A DNA stretch of 64,000 bases from Hyphomicrobium sp. MC1 (GTDB lineage: Bacteria > Pseudomonadota > Alphaproteobacteria > Rhizobiales > Hyphomicrobiaceae). The notes below the pieces were generated by a model. That model saw nothing but the letters and a program-made list of their open reading frames with translations, did no database searches and was not told where the DNA came from. The first letter of the stretch is position 1; each line of letters starts with the position of its first letter. Below, piece after piece: positions 26,826 to 35,288 of the stretch. Location: positions 2,852,001-2,916,000 of the forward strand of contig NC_015717.1 in NCBI RefSeq assembly GCF_000253295.1, written 5' to 3'. Made by a program: the position numbers and the translations under genes.

Positions 26826-27907
26826 TGGGCAGTATCAGCCGGGCGAAAGACGTCTATTTCTGGTGGCTCACGCAGCTCAGCGCGGCGATCATCCGCAAGC
26901 ATCCGAGCGGTCGTCCATGGCGCACGATGCTGTACAATACCCGAAGCGGCCTCGACATTTTTGCGCACTCGACGGGCGCGCCGAAACGTTTTGCTACGCT
27001 TCCAGCCGACCCTACGCCCGAGGATATCGCCGATTGTCGACGTTCCCTCATGGGCAAAGTCGATCGCGATCCCAAGCAGATCCTGTTGCGGCTCTCGCCA
27101 AACGACATCGTGCAAAAAACCATTCGCGTTCCATATGCCGCGCTCGATCTGATGGACTCGGTGGTCGACAACAAGATCGAGACGATCGTGCCGTGGTCAC
27201 ACGAAAATACCTACTACGGCTACAGGGTCGCCGATGATCTGTCGGGAGATCAGATTGATGCCGTGGTCATAGCGACGTCGAAGCAGCTCGTCGATGGCAT
27301 TCTAGAACGTGCGGAAAGCATCGGGCTTACTCCACGTGCAGTCGACTTCGCTCCGACGCCGGAAGACACGGCGGCTCTCGATCTTCTGAACCTCGAACCC
27401 GATCCGATCATCACAAACGCAAAGCGTTTGAATATCGCTTTCATCGCAGCGGTGTGCTGCAGTCTCGCAATCAGCCTCTTCGGTGGCTACCAAGTCTGGG
27501 CGCTCAATGCCGGGTACACCGAGCTCGATGAAAAGATCGCCGCCATCATGACCCGCGTCGAAGAGGTCAAACGCCTCAATGACGAGAACGAAAAGCTCAA
27601 GGAACAAAGAGAGCGCCTTGCCCGACGCAAGGGAGATAACCGCCCAGTGATGGAACTGATCGAGGCTCTGAGCCGAGCGCTTCCGGATAGCGCCTATCTC
27701 GAAGAGTTGGAAATTCACGACAATGAAACGCGGCTCGTCGGCAAATCCACCGATCCCACCGGTCTCATCGGGATACTTGAAAGCACGCCGGAATTCGAAG
27801 ACGTGCGTTTCTCCGCGCCAACTACCCGCGAAGATGGCCAGACACTGGGAACATTCTCCATCATGGGGCATGTGCAGCGAAAAAGCGATGAGGAGAAGAG
27901 CAAGTGA
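26825..27907 (+). CDS. gspL: Type II secretion inner-membrane protein GspL (PilM/PilN-like)
   Basis: GspL links the ATPase GspE to the membrane platform. The N-terminal part (about 1-190) resembles the actin-like cytoplasmic domain (RLSPNDIVQKTIRVP, VDNKIETIVPW). One membrane span lies near 205-225 (IAFIAAVCCSLAISLFGGY), then a coiled coil (EKIAAIMTRVEEVKRLNDEN) and a C-terminal ferredoxin-like domain as in PilN. AGGAGGT lies upstream of the ATG at 26825; GTG 26822 is equally placed. Length 360. The stop overlaps the gspM GTG by four bases. Confidence 0.9.
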   Translation: MGSISRAKDVYFWWLTQLSAAIIRKHPSGRPWRTMLYNTRSGLDIFAHSTGAPKRFATLPADPTPEDIADCRRSLMGKVDRDPKQILLRLSPNDIVQKTIRVPYAALDLMDSVVDNKIETIVPWSHENTYYGYRVADDLSGDQIDAVVIATSKQLVDGILERAESIGLTPRAVDFAPTPEDTAALDLLNLEPDPIITNAKRLNIAFIAAVCCSLAISLFGGYQVWALNAGYTELDEKIAAIMTRVEEVKRLNDENEKLKEQRERLARRKGDNRPVMELIEALSRALPDSAYLEELEIHDNETRLVGKSTDPTGLIGILESTPEFEDVRFSAPTTREDGQTLGTFSIMGHVQRKSDEEKSK

Positions 27908-28479
27908 CACTCTCACGCTCGGCGAGCACATATTGGGCGATCGTGATTCTTGTCGCGGCGCTATTGATGTTGGCAGGCATCGCCGCGCTGCCTTATTTCA
28001 AGATCTCTGAGCTCGACCGTGAGATCGCCCAAATGCAGGCGCAGCTGCCGGAGCTCAGGGCAAAAGTCGCCCATGAAAACGATCTGAAGAAGGAGCACAT
28101 GGACTTGGCTTCTCTCGGTCAGGAGAAGAGCCTGCTGCTGGAGGGGGATAAAACGGGTGTTGCCGGCGCCAACTTGCAGAGCCTTCTAAACGCCATGGTG
28201 ACGTCCAATGGCGGTACTGCATCCAGCATCCAAATCCTACCGCCCAAGGACGACGGCAATTTGGTGCAGATATCGGTCAGCGTCTCTATCAACGTCGGCA
28301 TCGATGGATTGCGCGATATCATTCACAATCTCGAAACCGGTACGCCTCTCATTTTCATCGACGATATTACCGTGAAAACCATTCGGCAGGACTTTAAGCC
28401 CCTCGATCTGCATTACATCGGTCCGCTCGACGTCACGCTTCAGGTCAGCGGCTTTGCCTCGCAGGCGGGGGCGTCTTGA
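27904..28479 (+). CDS. gspM: Type II secretion protein GspM (PilO-like)
   Basis: This 191-residue bitopic membrane protein has one N-terminal span (YWAIVILVAALLMLAGIAA), a coiled coil (ISELDREIAQMQAQLPELR) and a ferredoxin-like periplasmic domain (LVQISVSVSINVGIDGLRDII). That is the GspM/PilO layout that pairs with GspL. The start is GTG, overlapping the gspL stop (GTGA), an arrangement typical of translational coupling. Confidence 0.88.
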   Translation: MTLSRSASTYWAIVILVAALLMLAGIAALPYFKISELDREIAQMQAQLPELRAKVAHENDLKKEHMDLASLGQEKSLLLEGDKTGVAGANLQSLLNAMVTSNGGTASSIQILPPKDDGNLVQISVSVSINVGIDGLRDIIHNLETGTPLIFIDDITVKTIRQDFKPLDLHYIGPLDVTLQVSGFASQAGAS

Positions 28480-28480
28480 G

Positions 28481-29041
28481 ATGGGAAAATATCGGCCGCA
28501 CCTGCTTGCCCTCGTCTGTCTTGCGTTAGCGAGCCTCGTGTGGCTGGATAATCGAGATTTCATCAGCTCACTATGGAGCAATGGGTCGCCGGCTTCACCT
28601 GATGCTGTCCGCTCCACTACGGATGAGCGTCTCCCAGCTCTTGAACGGCCGGCGACGGCCGACAAGCTTTCTCCCCCTGCCCTTGGAAACCCGCTGGTAG
28701 CGGTCGACAAGAACAGCCTTTCGAACTGGGTGGAGCGACCGCTTTTCGCGCCATCGCGACGTCGCCCCCCTCCCGAAGTCGCTAAGGCTCAGGCGGCCGC
28801 GCCAAAAGCGCCTCCCAACTATACGTTCATTGGAGTGATCCTCAATGCGAAGAAGACGGTCGCCGTCCTTCGCAGCGTTTCGAATGGTGCGAACCTTCAC
28901 GTCGAGGTCGGAGATACGCTTGGAGGGTGGAAGGTCGACTCGGTTGATCGAACGGCGGTAACTCTCGTGCACGAAAGCGATCCCGCGCAGGTCATTCAGT
29001 TCAAGCAGGGATGTACAGAATCATCCGGAAATTGCCCGTGA
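28481..29041 (+). CDS. Type II secretion GspC/GspN-like periplasmic linker
   Basis: This 186-residue protein has an N-terminal membrane anchor (LLALVCLALASLVWL), a Pro/Ala-rich linker and a C-terminal small beta domain (NYTFIGVILNAKKTVAVLR, VGDTLGGWKVDSVDRTAVTL). The domain looks like the homology region of GspC and PilP, which contacts the secretin N0 domain. It has no PDZ domain. It closes the plus-strand type II operon and overlaps none of its neighbours. Its annotation as GspN or GspC differs between genomes; the role as the inner-to-outer membrane link is inferred from domain and place. The start is ATG 28481, one base after the gspM stop. Confidence 0.8.
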   Translation: MGKYRPHLLALVCLALASLVWLDNRDFISSLWSNGSPASPDAVRSTTDERLPALERPATADKLSPPALGNPLVAVDKNSLSNWVERPLFAPSRRRPPPEVAKAQAAAPKAPPNYTFIGVILNAKKTVAVLRSVSNGANLHVEVGDTLGGWKVDSVDRTAVTLVHESDPAQVIQFKQGCTESSGNCP

Positions 29042-29044
29042 AGC

Positions 29045-29449
29045 TCAATCTCCGGAACTTTTCGGCGTTGTGGCTTCTGACGCACCCTTTCCAACGGACG
29101 CCTTCGAAGTGGCGATGAACACTTTCAGTATGCCAGTCGGACGGCTGTTGGATCGCACGATGGAAAAATTCTGGTTGCGGAGCAAGCGACTGAGGATGTC
29201 GGGCAGCTTTCCGCTATACTCAGCAGATACCGGATCCGTATCTGTCAGATCGTCGAGGCCTTGCACTTCGACGCCGTACTTGTCGTGTAAGGCATGAAGG
29301 ACATCGGCGACGCTCGCGTTGTCGAGCGTCACTTTAAATGTGCCGGGAGAAGAATTTTCTTCGACGGAAGCCCCGGCCGCCTCGGCTTTCGCTCCGACGA
29401 TCCAAAACAAGGCGGTGATGCCCAAAATCGATGCGGCGATCCGGTTCAT
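29045..29449 (-). CDS. Exported secretin-N0/STN-like small protein
   Basis: This 134-residue protein has a signal peptide (MNRIAASILGITALFWIVGA) and a body resembling the STN / secretin N0 fold: FKVTLDNASVADVLHALHD, then GKLPDILSRLLRNQNFSIV and ILKVFIA. It is a free-standing N0-like domain facing the end of the type II operon (3-base gap, convergent). Free STN domains are normally parts of secretins or TonB-dependent transducers, so a separate one is unusual. It may bind the GspC-like protein or GspD; this is inference. Confidence 0.75.
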   Translation of the reverse strand: MNRIAASILGITALFWIVGAKAEAAGASVEENSSPGTFKVTLDNASVADVLHALHDKYGVEVQGLDDLTDTDPVSAEYSGKLPDILSRLLRNQNFSIVRSNSRPTGILKVFIATSKASVGKGASEATTPKSSGD

Positions 29450-29458
29450 GGCATCGGC

Positions 29459-29818
29459 TCAGTAGCATCCTGCGTTTAGCATGCATTTGTCGTACCGCCA
29501 ATTATCGAAGCCCCAGCGCTCGTAGGACCAGGGCTCCCATCCTTTCCCGCGCAGGAGATCGCAGCGATACATCACTTTCAGGCATCGCTTATAATTGGCG
29601 CAAATGCCGGGATGTGTATGGCGGTGATAGATTCCGAGCCGCGCATCCCATCCAAACATCGGACGGCAGTGAAAGCCGTGAGTCCACTGCACGTAAGGCG
29701 CCTTTTGCTGCATAAGACGGGATCCGGGCGGGCTCATTGCCTCAACAGGAAGAGCCACAAACACGACCGATAGGCTGCAAACAAGGGCCAGAAGGTCCTT
29801 TATCAGTTTCGTTCGCAA
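29459..29818 (-). CDS. Small exported Cys/Trp/Tyr-rich protein
   Basis: I do not recognise this protein. From a TTG at 29818 (AGGA upstream at about 9 bases) it has 119 residues: a signal peptide (about 1-28, ending PVEA) and a mature part with six Cys and many Trp, Tyr and His (FHCRPMFGWDARLGIYH, YERWGFDNWRYDKC). The open frame continues to 29917, but the upstream part does not look coding. The Cys content suggests a disulfide-rich periplasmic or secreted protein. It lies 9 bases before the STN-like gene on the same strand, so the two form an operon convergent to the type II genes. It could be a secreted substrate. Confidence 0.6.
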   Translation of the reverse strand: MRTKLIKDLLALVCSLSVVFVALPVEAMSPPGSRLMQQKAPYVQWTHGFHCRPMFGWDARLGIYHRHTHPGICANYKRCLKVMYRCDLLRGKGWEPWSYERWGFDNWRYDKCMLNAGCY

Positions 29819-30186
29819 GAGACATATCCTTTCGGGAAAAAGTCCCAAGACGGGCCATACCGATAACGGCGCACGTATTTCAGTCGGCAGCACGACAAGG
29901 TGCCGACCATCGCGCACACCCTGCAGCGCGGAACTTAAAGCTCAAAAGATCACTTTCCCCCGCCCGGCGCGCCTACTCGCCAAAGCGCCAGTTGTAATTT
30001 GTTCGGGAGGATGGAGGCTAAGCCCTGAACTGTCCACCTGCGGAAAGTGGCGTTGCGTGCACTGGTTGGGAATTGGGTGCATTATGTTTGCGTATGATGG
30101 TCACTGGCCACAACGGCACAAACCGACGGATATGCTGACACGCTTCGTTATTTGAAAATTGTTTTCAACTGAATAGATGTCTGAAG
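29819..30186. other. Spacer upstream of the STN/Cys-rich pair
   Basis: I see no gene in these 368 bases. A 17-base palindrome at 30152-30168 precedes the small plus-strand gene. Promoters for both flanking transcripts should be here. Confidence 0.55.
30152..30168. promoter_or_regulatory. Palindrome TTGAAAA-TTG-TTTTCAA
   Basis: The seven-base arms pair perfectly around a 3-base spacer, in an AT-rich spot 19 bases before the ATG of the 60-residue gene. The size and symmetry suit a repressor operator over a promoter. Confidence 0.4.
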
Positions 30187-30369
30187 ATGAATGAAGACCC
30201 GCGTTTGATTATCGCATTTTCCAAAGCTATTGAAGAATCGACTTGTAATGGCTTCGGGTTGCTCGATCGCGACACGCTCCTGGCCATCCTCCGTGCGTTG
30301 ATGACGCTAAAGGGACAAATCGAGGAAGCTCTCGCTGACCTCGATGCGCGAGATTCCTCGATGAATTAG
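30187..30369 (+). CDS. Small hypothetical protein
   Basis: This 60-residue acidic, helical protein (FSKAIEESTCNGFGLLD, LLAILRALMTLKGQIEEAL) has no signal peptide or known motif. Support comes from amphipathic helix composition, the palindrome 19 bases upstream and the strong stem right after its stop. It lies convergent to carboxylesterase 2. The ribosome site is weak (TGAAG). I cannot assign a function, and it may be spurious. Confidence 0.4.
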   Translation: MNEDPRLIIAFSKAIEESTCNGFGLLDRDTLLAILRALMTLKGQIEEALADLDARDSSMN

Positions 30370-30372
30370 CGA

Positions 30373-30392
30373 GGTCGTCCTTCCGGACGACC
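30373..30392. terminator. Two-way hairpin between convergent genes
   Basis: A perfect 8-bp stem, GGTCGTCC-TTCC-GGACGACC, lies between the stop of the small gene (30369) and the stop of carboxylesterase 2 (30406). There is no long T-run on either side, so it may work as a weak or factor-aided terminator. Confidence 0.5.
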
Positions 30393-30405
30393 CCACGTAT
30401 TGCCG

Positions 30406-32145
30406 TTACTGCAACGGATAGAGAAGAACCGTATCCCAGAAGTCGCATTTATAGGTGGTGCGATAATCGGAGCGGTTGCTCGTTGACAGCGGGATGCCTT
30501 CGACAAGGTACTTGGCGTTGTTGCCGGCACCATACTTAGGCCACGGAGAATTGCCGTTTCCGTTAGGATTGCCGGACCACGCGAAGTTCGTCCATGCCGC
30601 CACCAGCTGATCGGAGAGGCCGGTTTCCTGGTTATTAAGGTCGCGTGGCTGACCGGTGGTCTGGTCGAGGTTCACGCCGAGTTGCCCACCATGCCAATTG
30701 TTGAAGAGGAACTGGATGTCGATGGTGTGCGCCGCAGCCGGTTTGAAGTTCGGCATCTTCGGGAAGTAGTACGGTGCATCCAGATACGTGAAATCATAGG
30801 CATAGGATGCAATCTGCGGAGCCCAGAGGTGCAGGACGTGGTCAGCCTGACACTTCTGCGTATCGGTCGTCACACGATCGTAGGCCTTCATCGGATCGTT
30901 GCCGTAGGCCGACAACGGATACTGAGCAAGAACGCGGTCGGCGGTTCCCGACGGGTATGCCGGCGGTGCACCTCCGGGGCCGGCGTTGCCGCCATACATC
31001 TTCTGAATGGCCGCGGTGTACTGGTCCGCCGTCATCGGCTGGAAGGGCTGACCCGAGAAATACTCGGTGATGCCAATGTTGAAGTTGCCTTCATCGTGGA
31101 CCCGTCCGCCCATTGCCGGCATCTTGTTGAACTGCCCTGTAGTCCACGCCTTTTCCGGCGTGATGGGAATTACAGAGCCGTCTACAAACGGACCGGTGAT
31201 GTAGGGACCGTTGGCGTTCGGCGTTCCCTGCAGTTGCAATATGCGTTCGGGCGTCAAATTGCGAAGGCAGGTTGAGGCCTGCTTGCCTGATCCCGAACAA
31301 CCTGCTGCTGTCGCGAAATTCTGACCGTTCGTCAGAGCGGTGGCAGCGGACGGCAATGTCGGCAGTGGGCCGCTTTCATAAATTGCGCGGCTGAAGAGGC
31401 CCGCGCTCATCGGTGAGAGAACATTGGCACCGGTATCCGTGGCACCAGCAGATTGGCCACCGACTGCGACGCGATTTGGATCGCCACCGAAGGCCGCAAT
31501 GTTGCGCTGGACCCAGCGGAGAACCTGCTGGATATCCATGATGCCGTAGTTGCCCCACAGATGGCCTTCGCCATTGAGGGCAGGATGCGAGAGATATCCG
31601 AACAACCCCATGCGATAGTTCAATGTCACGACGACGGTCTCATGACCATCGGGTCCGCCCTGCGCGAGCTTCGTCGCATCATAGTCGTTGGACTCGCCGT
31701 CGACGTTGCCGCCGCCGTGGATCCAGACGATGACGCCCTTTTTCTTGGCGCTGCCTGTTGTGAAGACGTTCAAGTAGAGACAATCTTCATTGGTGCTCGT
31801 AGGACCGGCGAAGGCACCAAGTTCGGTGACCTGAGGGCAGGTGTTGGCAAACTTCGTTCCGTCGAGCACGCCCTTCCATTTCTTGACGGCCTGCGGCGGC
31901 TGCCAGCGCAGCTTGCCGACAGGCGGCGCGGCATAGGGTATGCCGAGGAACTTATTGACGCCGTTGCTCGACGTGCCGCGAACCTGGCCGTCCGTAAGCG
32001 TAACGGTTGGGCCATTGTTCTTATTTGCATTGTCCTGAGCCGCCAGCGCGGGTGAGCCTGACATTCCAAGCGCTATCAAGGTGCTTATTGTAACGGCACT
32101 TCGAAGAGGTGCACGTTGGCGAGATGGCGGATAGAGTGGTCGCAT
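30406..32145 (-). CDS. Exported type B carboxylesterase 2
   Basis: This close paralogue of the enzyme at 15202 has the same 579-residue length, WIHGGGN oxyanion region, GGQSAG nucleophile elbow near residue 232 and AAHTIDIQF histidine. The signal peptide is different (MRPLYPPSRQRAPLR start, cleavage near PALAAQD), but the mature N-terminal third is identical down to the DNA. The C-terminal two thirds differ at scattered positions. It is transcribed toward the type II locus, mirror-wise to copy 1, and divergent to the AraC gene at 32667. A secreted ester hydrolase is the best description; the substrate is unknown. Confidence 0.92.
   Translation of the reverse strand: MRPLYPPSRQRAPLRSAVTISTLIALGMSGSPALAAQDNANKNNGPTVTLTDGQVRGTSSNGVNKFLGIPYAAPPVGKLRWQPPQAVKKWKGVLDGTKFANTCPQVTELGAFAGPTSTNEDCLYLNVFTTGSAKKKGVIVWIHGGGNVDGESNDYDATKLAQGGPDGHETVVVTLNYRMGLFGYLSHPALNGEGHLWGNYGIMDIQQVLRWVQRNIAAFGGDPNRVAVGGQSAGATDTGANVLSPMSAGLFSRAIYESGPLPTLPSAATALTNGQNFATAAGCSGSGKQASTCLRNLTPERILQLQGTPNANGPYITGPFVDGSVIPITPEKAWTTGQFNKMPAMGGRVHDEGNFNIGITEYFSGQPFQPMTADQYTAAIQKMYGGNAGPGGAPPAYPSGTADRVLAQYPLSAYGNDPMKAYDRVTTDTQKCQADHVLHLWAPQIASYAYDFTYLDAPYYFPKMPNFKPAAAHTIDIQFLFNNWHGGQLGVNLDQTTGQPRDLNNQETGLSDQLVAAWTNFAWSGNPNGNGNSPWPKYGAGNNAKYLVEGIPLSTSNRSDYRTTYKCDFWDTVLLYPLQ
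31505..32045 (-). repeat. 541-bp inverted repeat, right arm
   Basis: This is the reverse complement of 15302-15842 with no mismatch found by eye over 541 bases. It lies within carboxylesterase 2, from just after the signal peptide to the WVQRN codon. Confidence 0.85.
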
Positions 32146-32666
32146 AGTTTTCCTCCTCTGTAGGACCGACCATCAGTGAGCGGTCGTTAGGAGCCCCGGC
32201 ACATCTGCCGAGGTCCGGGGCAACTATGCGGTCGTCGGAAATTTGCTTCGTCGCGAAGAGCGAACTGCTCGAAGCGCTCGGCGCACAGCGTTTGTGCGAA
32301 TCGCGAACTTGCTTGTCAGTAAGTGCATTCTGCGATGAGTACGGAATGCCGGATCCGATCATTGCTCGTCGTGCCGGCAACAGATCATTGGAGCTCCGGC
32401 AATATCCACAATGACCGTTGGATCACGTCTTCAATAGTGTGACTGTTCATTGGGCGTTCGCAACAGCGGTCCTACCTCGTTAGCGCTCTCGCATCTGCGA
32501 AGATGTTTTCATTTTTGCTCGAATACGAGAAAAATCCCGCTAAATGCAGGCCTTGCGCCGACACTTTTTTTCGCGAGTTCACTCTCTGCCATATGTGTCG
32601 ACCCCGAGTTCGGCTATGCAGGATGTGCATCGACGAAGCGGCGCAAGAACCGCTCAGGGAGGAAAA
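32146..32666. other. Divergent control region of carboxylesterase 2 and AraC (right)
   Basis: This 521-base spacer has no recognisable gene. An upstream in-frame ATG of the AraC gene at 32544 is possible but lacks a ribosome site. I found no clear copy of the inverted repeat seen at 15013, although a related AGCGTTTGTGC string lies near 32286. Confidence 0.55.
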
Positions 32667-33683
32667 ATGTCGAGCGAGCTTGAATCGGCGTTCCCGCGTA
32701 CCGACGATCGACTTCAGGTTTGGGATAGCCAATACGGAGTTCGGGCAGAGGCCTTCACGCACTTTCGTGAAACCATCTGCAGCGCTTTTATGCCCTGGAC
32801 GCCGGAGTACTCGGGTCGCGATTTTGTAGGCCGGGTCGAAAGCGTCACGCTGAGCCATGGTGCCGTCGGCCGAGTACGAATGAGTCCGATTGTTGCGACG
32901 AAAACCAAATCCAACATTGCAAATTCGCCAATCGATTGCGTCCACGCGAATCTTATCATCTCAGGCGAGCTAAAAGTCGATCAAGGTGGCGAGACAAAGA
33001 TAGCCAAACGCGGTGATCTCGTCCTTTACGAAAGCTTTTCCGCAGTAATTCTCACGGAAAAGCCTGAAGTTCCTTGTGACAACCTCGCCTTGGTTGTTCC
33101 CATGCAAGAATTCTCACGTCTCGAGAGTATCGGCGGTAGGCCGTTTTCCAACGTTCTGATCTCATCCGAGAAGCTCGGTGCGCCCCTATCGGCCTGCTTG
33201 ACCATGTTGGCGCAATCTTTGTGCAGCTCTCCGGTGGAGGAACTGGACGGCCTCTTGAAAGCTTGTATCGCCTTGCTTCCGATTTCGATGGGACTGTTCG
33301 AAACTAACGTCAAGGAAGTGGGATCGAAGAATTATTTCCTCAAGAAGCTCCTTGACTACATCGATCATAATCTCTCTGATCCCGACCTGTCGCCGCTCAA
33401 AGTGGCCCAGCAATTCGGCATCTCAATTCGATACGTGCATAAGCTCTTTGGCCAATTCGGCTCCACATTCGGCACGCACGTAACGTCGGAACGTTTGAAA
33501 CGCATCCGGTGGGATCTGCAGGTCAGCTCAGGACGGCGGCCGTCCATCTCGTCGTTGGCTTACCGTTGGGGCTTCAACGATCTTTCAACTTTCCATCGTG
33601 CCTTCAAGAAGCAGTTTGGATGCACACCGGGGAATGCGCTTGATGTCGAGGCCTTGCCACTTCCTTCCTATTCGAAGGAATAG
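32667..33683 (+). CDS. AraC-family transcriptional regulator (right copy)
   Basis: This 338-residue regulator is paralogous to the one at 13831. It has an N-terminal sensor region (HFRETICSAFMPWTPEY, GELKVDQGGETKIA) and a C-terminal AraC helix-turn-helix (VAQQFGISIRYVHKLF; AYRWGFNDLSTFHRAFKKQF). The ATG at 32667 is preceded by AGGGAGGAAAA, which fixes the start against ATG 32544. It is divergent to carboxylesterase 2 and probably regulates it. The two regulators share order and domain plan but have drifted much more than the esterases, roughly 40 percent by eye. Confidence 0.92.
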   Translation: MSSELESAFPRTDDRLQVWDSQYGVRAEAFTHFRETICSAFMPWTPEYSGRDFVGRVESVTLSHGAVGRVRMSPIVATKTKSNIANSPIDCVHANLIISGELKVDQGGETKIAKRGDLVLYESFSAVILTEKPEVPCDNLALVVPMQEFSRLESIGGRPFSNVLISSEKLGAPLSACLTMLAQSLCSSPVEELDGLLKACIALLPISMGLFETNVKEVGSKNYFLKKLLDYIDHNLSDPDLSPLKVAQQFGISIRYVHKLFGQFGSTFGTHVTSERLKRIRWDLQVSSGRRPSISSLAYRWGFNDLSTFHRAFKKQFGCTPGNALDVEALPLPSYSKE

Positions 33684-34028
33684 TTTCGCAGGTGATAGAA
33701 CCGGATATAAATCATCTACCTCTTGCAGGTGACAACCTTGCTCCCGCCTCAATGACGCCTGCGAGCCCTTATTTACTCATTAATGCCCGCGCTATCTGCT
33801 GATGGTACTAGCGGCAGCGCTATTCTCTCGTTGGGGCCAGCAAAGATAATTTCTCGGCGCCTTTTCAAACTGAAACTTGTTCCGTCTACGTTGATAATAC
33901 GTGCTGCTCATGGATCGCACTGACACTTACGTGCAAGTACACCCGCGGCCTAGATAAGTTCACCGCATACCAAGACGCTCCCGCTCGATTGCGCAAAATG
34001 ACCACGTAGCCAATCCGGAGCGTAACCG
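33684..34028. other. Spacer before the exported alpha/beta hydrolase
   Basis: I see no gene, repeat or clear promoter in these 345 bases. The hydrolase promoter is expected here. Confidence 0.5.
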
Positions 34029-35192
34029 ATGACAAACAAGCGTCTCAACAAACTTTTCCCCGTGGGAGCCATCTCATTGTGCTCCGCCCTCTTGAGCTTC
34101 ACCGGGATCTCTGCATCTCCCTTGGTCAATGGGCATGACAAGACCAATCAAGGCAAACCGCATTATACGCTGCCTAGCCCGATGACATTGCGCGACGAGG
34201 GCACATTTTTTATCGGCGGACAGCAAGCCCATAGCGACTTCCCGAGCACGACGCCTACCGGACTGAACGCGCCAGGAACGTACGTGATCAATCAAATGTT
34301 CGTCCATTACCGAATCCCGGCAACGATCTCCAAGAAGCTCCCAATTATCATGGTGCACGGGTCCAATCACACCGGGAATACGTACGAAACGACTCCCGAT
34401 GGCCGTGAAGGATGGGCGACGTATTTCGTTCGCCACGGCTATCCTGTGTACGTCGTCGATCAAGCCGGCAGAGGTCGGTCGAGCTTTAATCCTACCTCAG
34501 TCAATCAGGCGATCGTGCTGCAAAATCTCGCGGCCTTGCCGCCGGCTGGATTCCAGCTCTACCCGCGTGAGGGTGCCTGGGTGAATTTTCTGTTCGGCCC
34601 GGCATATGGCCAGCCATGGCCCGACGAGCGATTTCCGCTGCAAGCGATGGATCAATATCAGTCTCAGCTTGTACCCAACACTGAAGTAACGCTGGAAGGT
34701 GGCACGGACAACACCACGAATGATCTTGCAATGCTCTTGGACAAGATTGGACCGGCGATCATCATCGTGCATTCGCAATCCGGCACCCTGGGTCTCGGCG
34801 CCGTCGTGCAACGACCCAACTTGGTCAAGGGTCTGATTTCAGTCGAAGGCGGCTGCACGCCGGTGACCGATGCAGACATCAAGCAGGCCTATTCAAAGGT
34901 TCCGTTTCTATCGTTCTGGGGAGACCACAGCGTCGGCGCGGTCGGGGCGAACGGCGATGCACGGCGGCAGGGATGCCAAGCCACCGTCGCGTCGTTCAAA
35001 CAGGCGGGCGGAAATGCGCAGTTCGTCCTCTTGCCGGATCTGGGCATCAAGGGCAACAGCCACATGATGATGATGGACAACAACAATCTTGAACTCGCCG
35101 ACATCCTGGAAACGTGGATCGTCCGGAACGTGGAACGGGATAAGCACTTCCCGTGCAACTGCGGCCCTCATCACGTCAGCGCTTGCTGGTGA
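34029..35192 (+). CDS. Exported alpha/beta-fold hydrolase
   Basis: This 387-residue secreted hydrolase has a signal peptide (MTNKRLNKLFPVGAISLCSA, cleavage near ISASP). The alpha/beta fold begins with PIIMVHGSNHTG (oxyanion region). The nucleophile elbow is VHSQSGTLG instead of the usual GxSxG, with Ser in SQSG. An acid is likely in SVEGGCTP or FWGDH, and the histidine is in GNSHMMMM. C-terminal CNCGPHHVSAC carries a Cys cluster. This resembles the exported esterase/lipase-like group found with type B carboxylesterases. It sits inside the secretion island, convergent to carboxylesterase 3, and could act on the same ester compounds. Confidence 0.85.
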   Translation: MTNKRLNKLFPVGAISLCSALLSFTGISASPLVNGHDKTNQGKPHYTLPSPMTLRDEGTFFIGGQQAHSDFPSTTPTGLNAPGTYVINQMFVHYRIPATISKKLPIIMVHGSNHTGNTYETTPDGREGWATYFVRHGYPVYVVDQAGRGRSSFNPTSVNQAIVLQNLAALPPAGFQLYPREGAWVNFLFGPAYGQPWPDERFPLQAMDQYQSQLVPNTEVTLEGGTDNTTNDLAMLLDKIGPAIIIVHSQSGTLGLGAVVQRPNLVKGLISVEGGCTPVTDADIKQAYSKVPFLSFWGDHSVGAVGANGDARRQGCQATVASFKQAGGNAQFVLLPDLGIKGNSHMMMMDNNNLELADILETWIVRNVERDKHFPCNCGPHHVSACW

Positions 35193-35208
35193 GCTGAAGA
35201 TGTCAATT

Positions 35209-35242
35209 GGGGCGGGCGCGCGATCTCGCGACTGCCCCTTTT
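35209..35242 (+). terminator. Terminator of the alpha/beta hydrolase
   Basis: The stem GGGGC...GCCCC contains an inner CGCG-ATCT-CGCG hairpin (with small bulges) and is followed by TTTT at 35239. It lies 17 bases after the hydrolase stop and before the convergent esterase stop. Confidence 0.65.
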
Positions 35243-35288
35243 ATCTGGAGTTTGCGCGGCCCCTCAGCCGAGAAAGGAAATGAAGGAG

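Noticed and set aside
17525..29041. Type IV pilus or Tad pilus instead of type II secretion
   Set aside because: The G-H-I-J-K-L-M order, a GspK without Glu at +5, and the secretin with N0-N3 point to type II. There is no PilT or TadA-like retraction ATPase.
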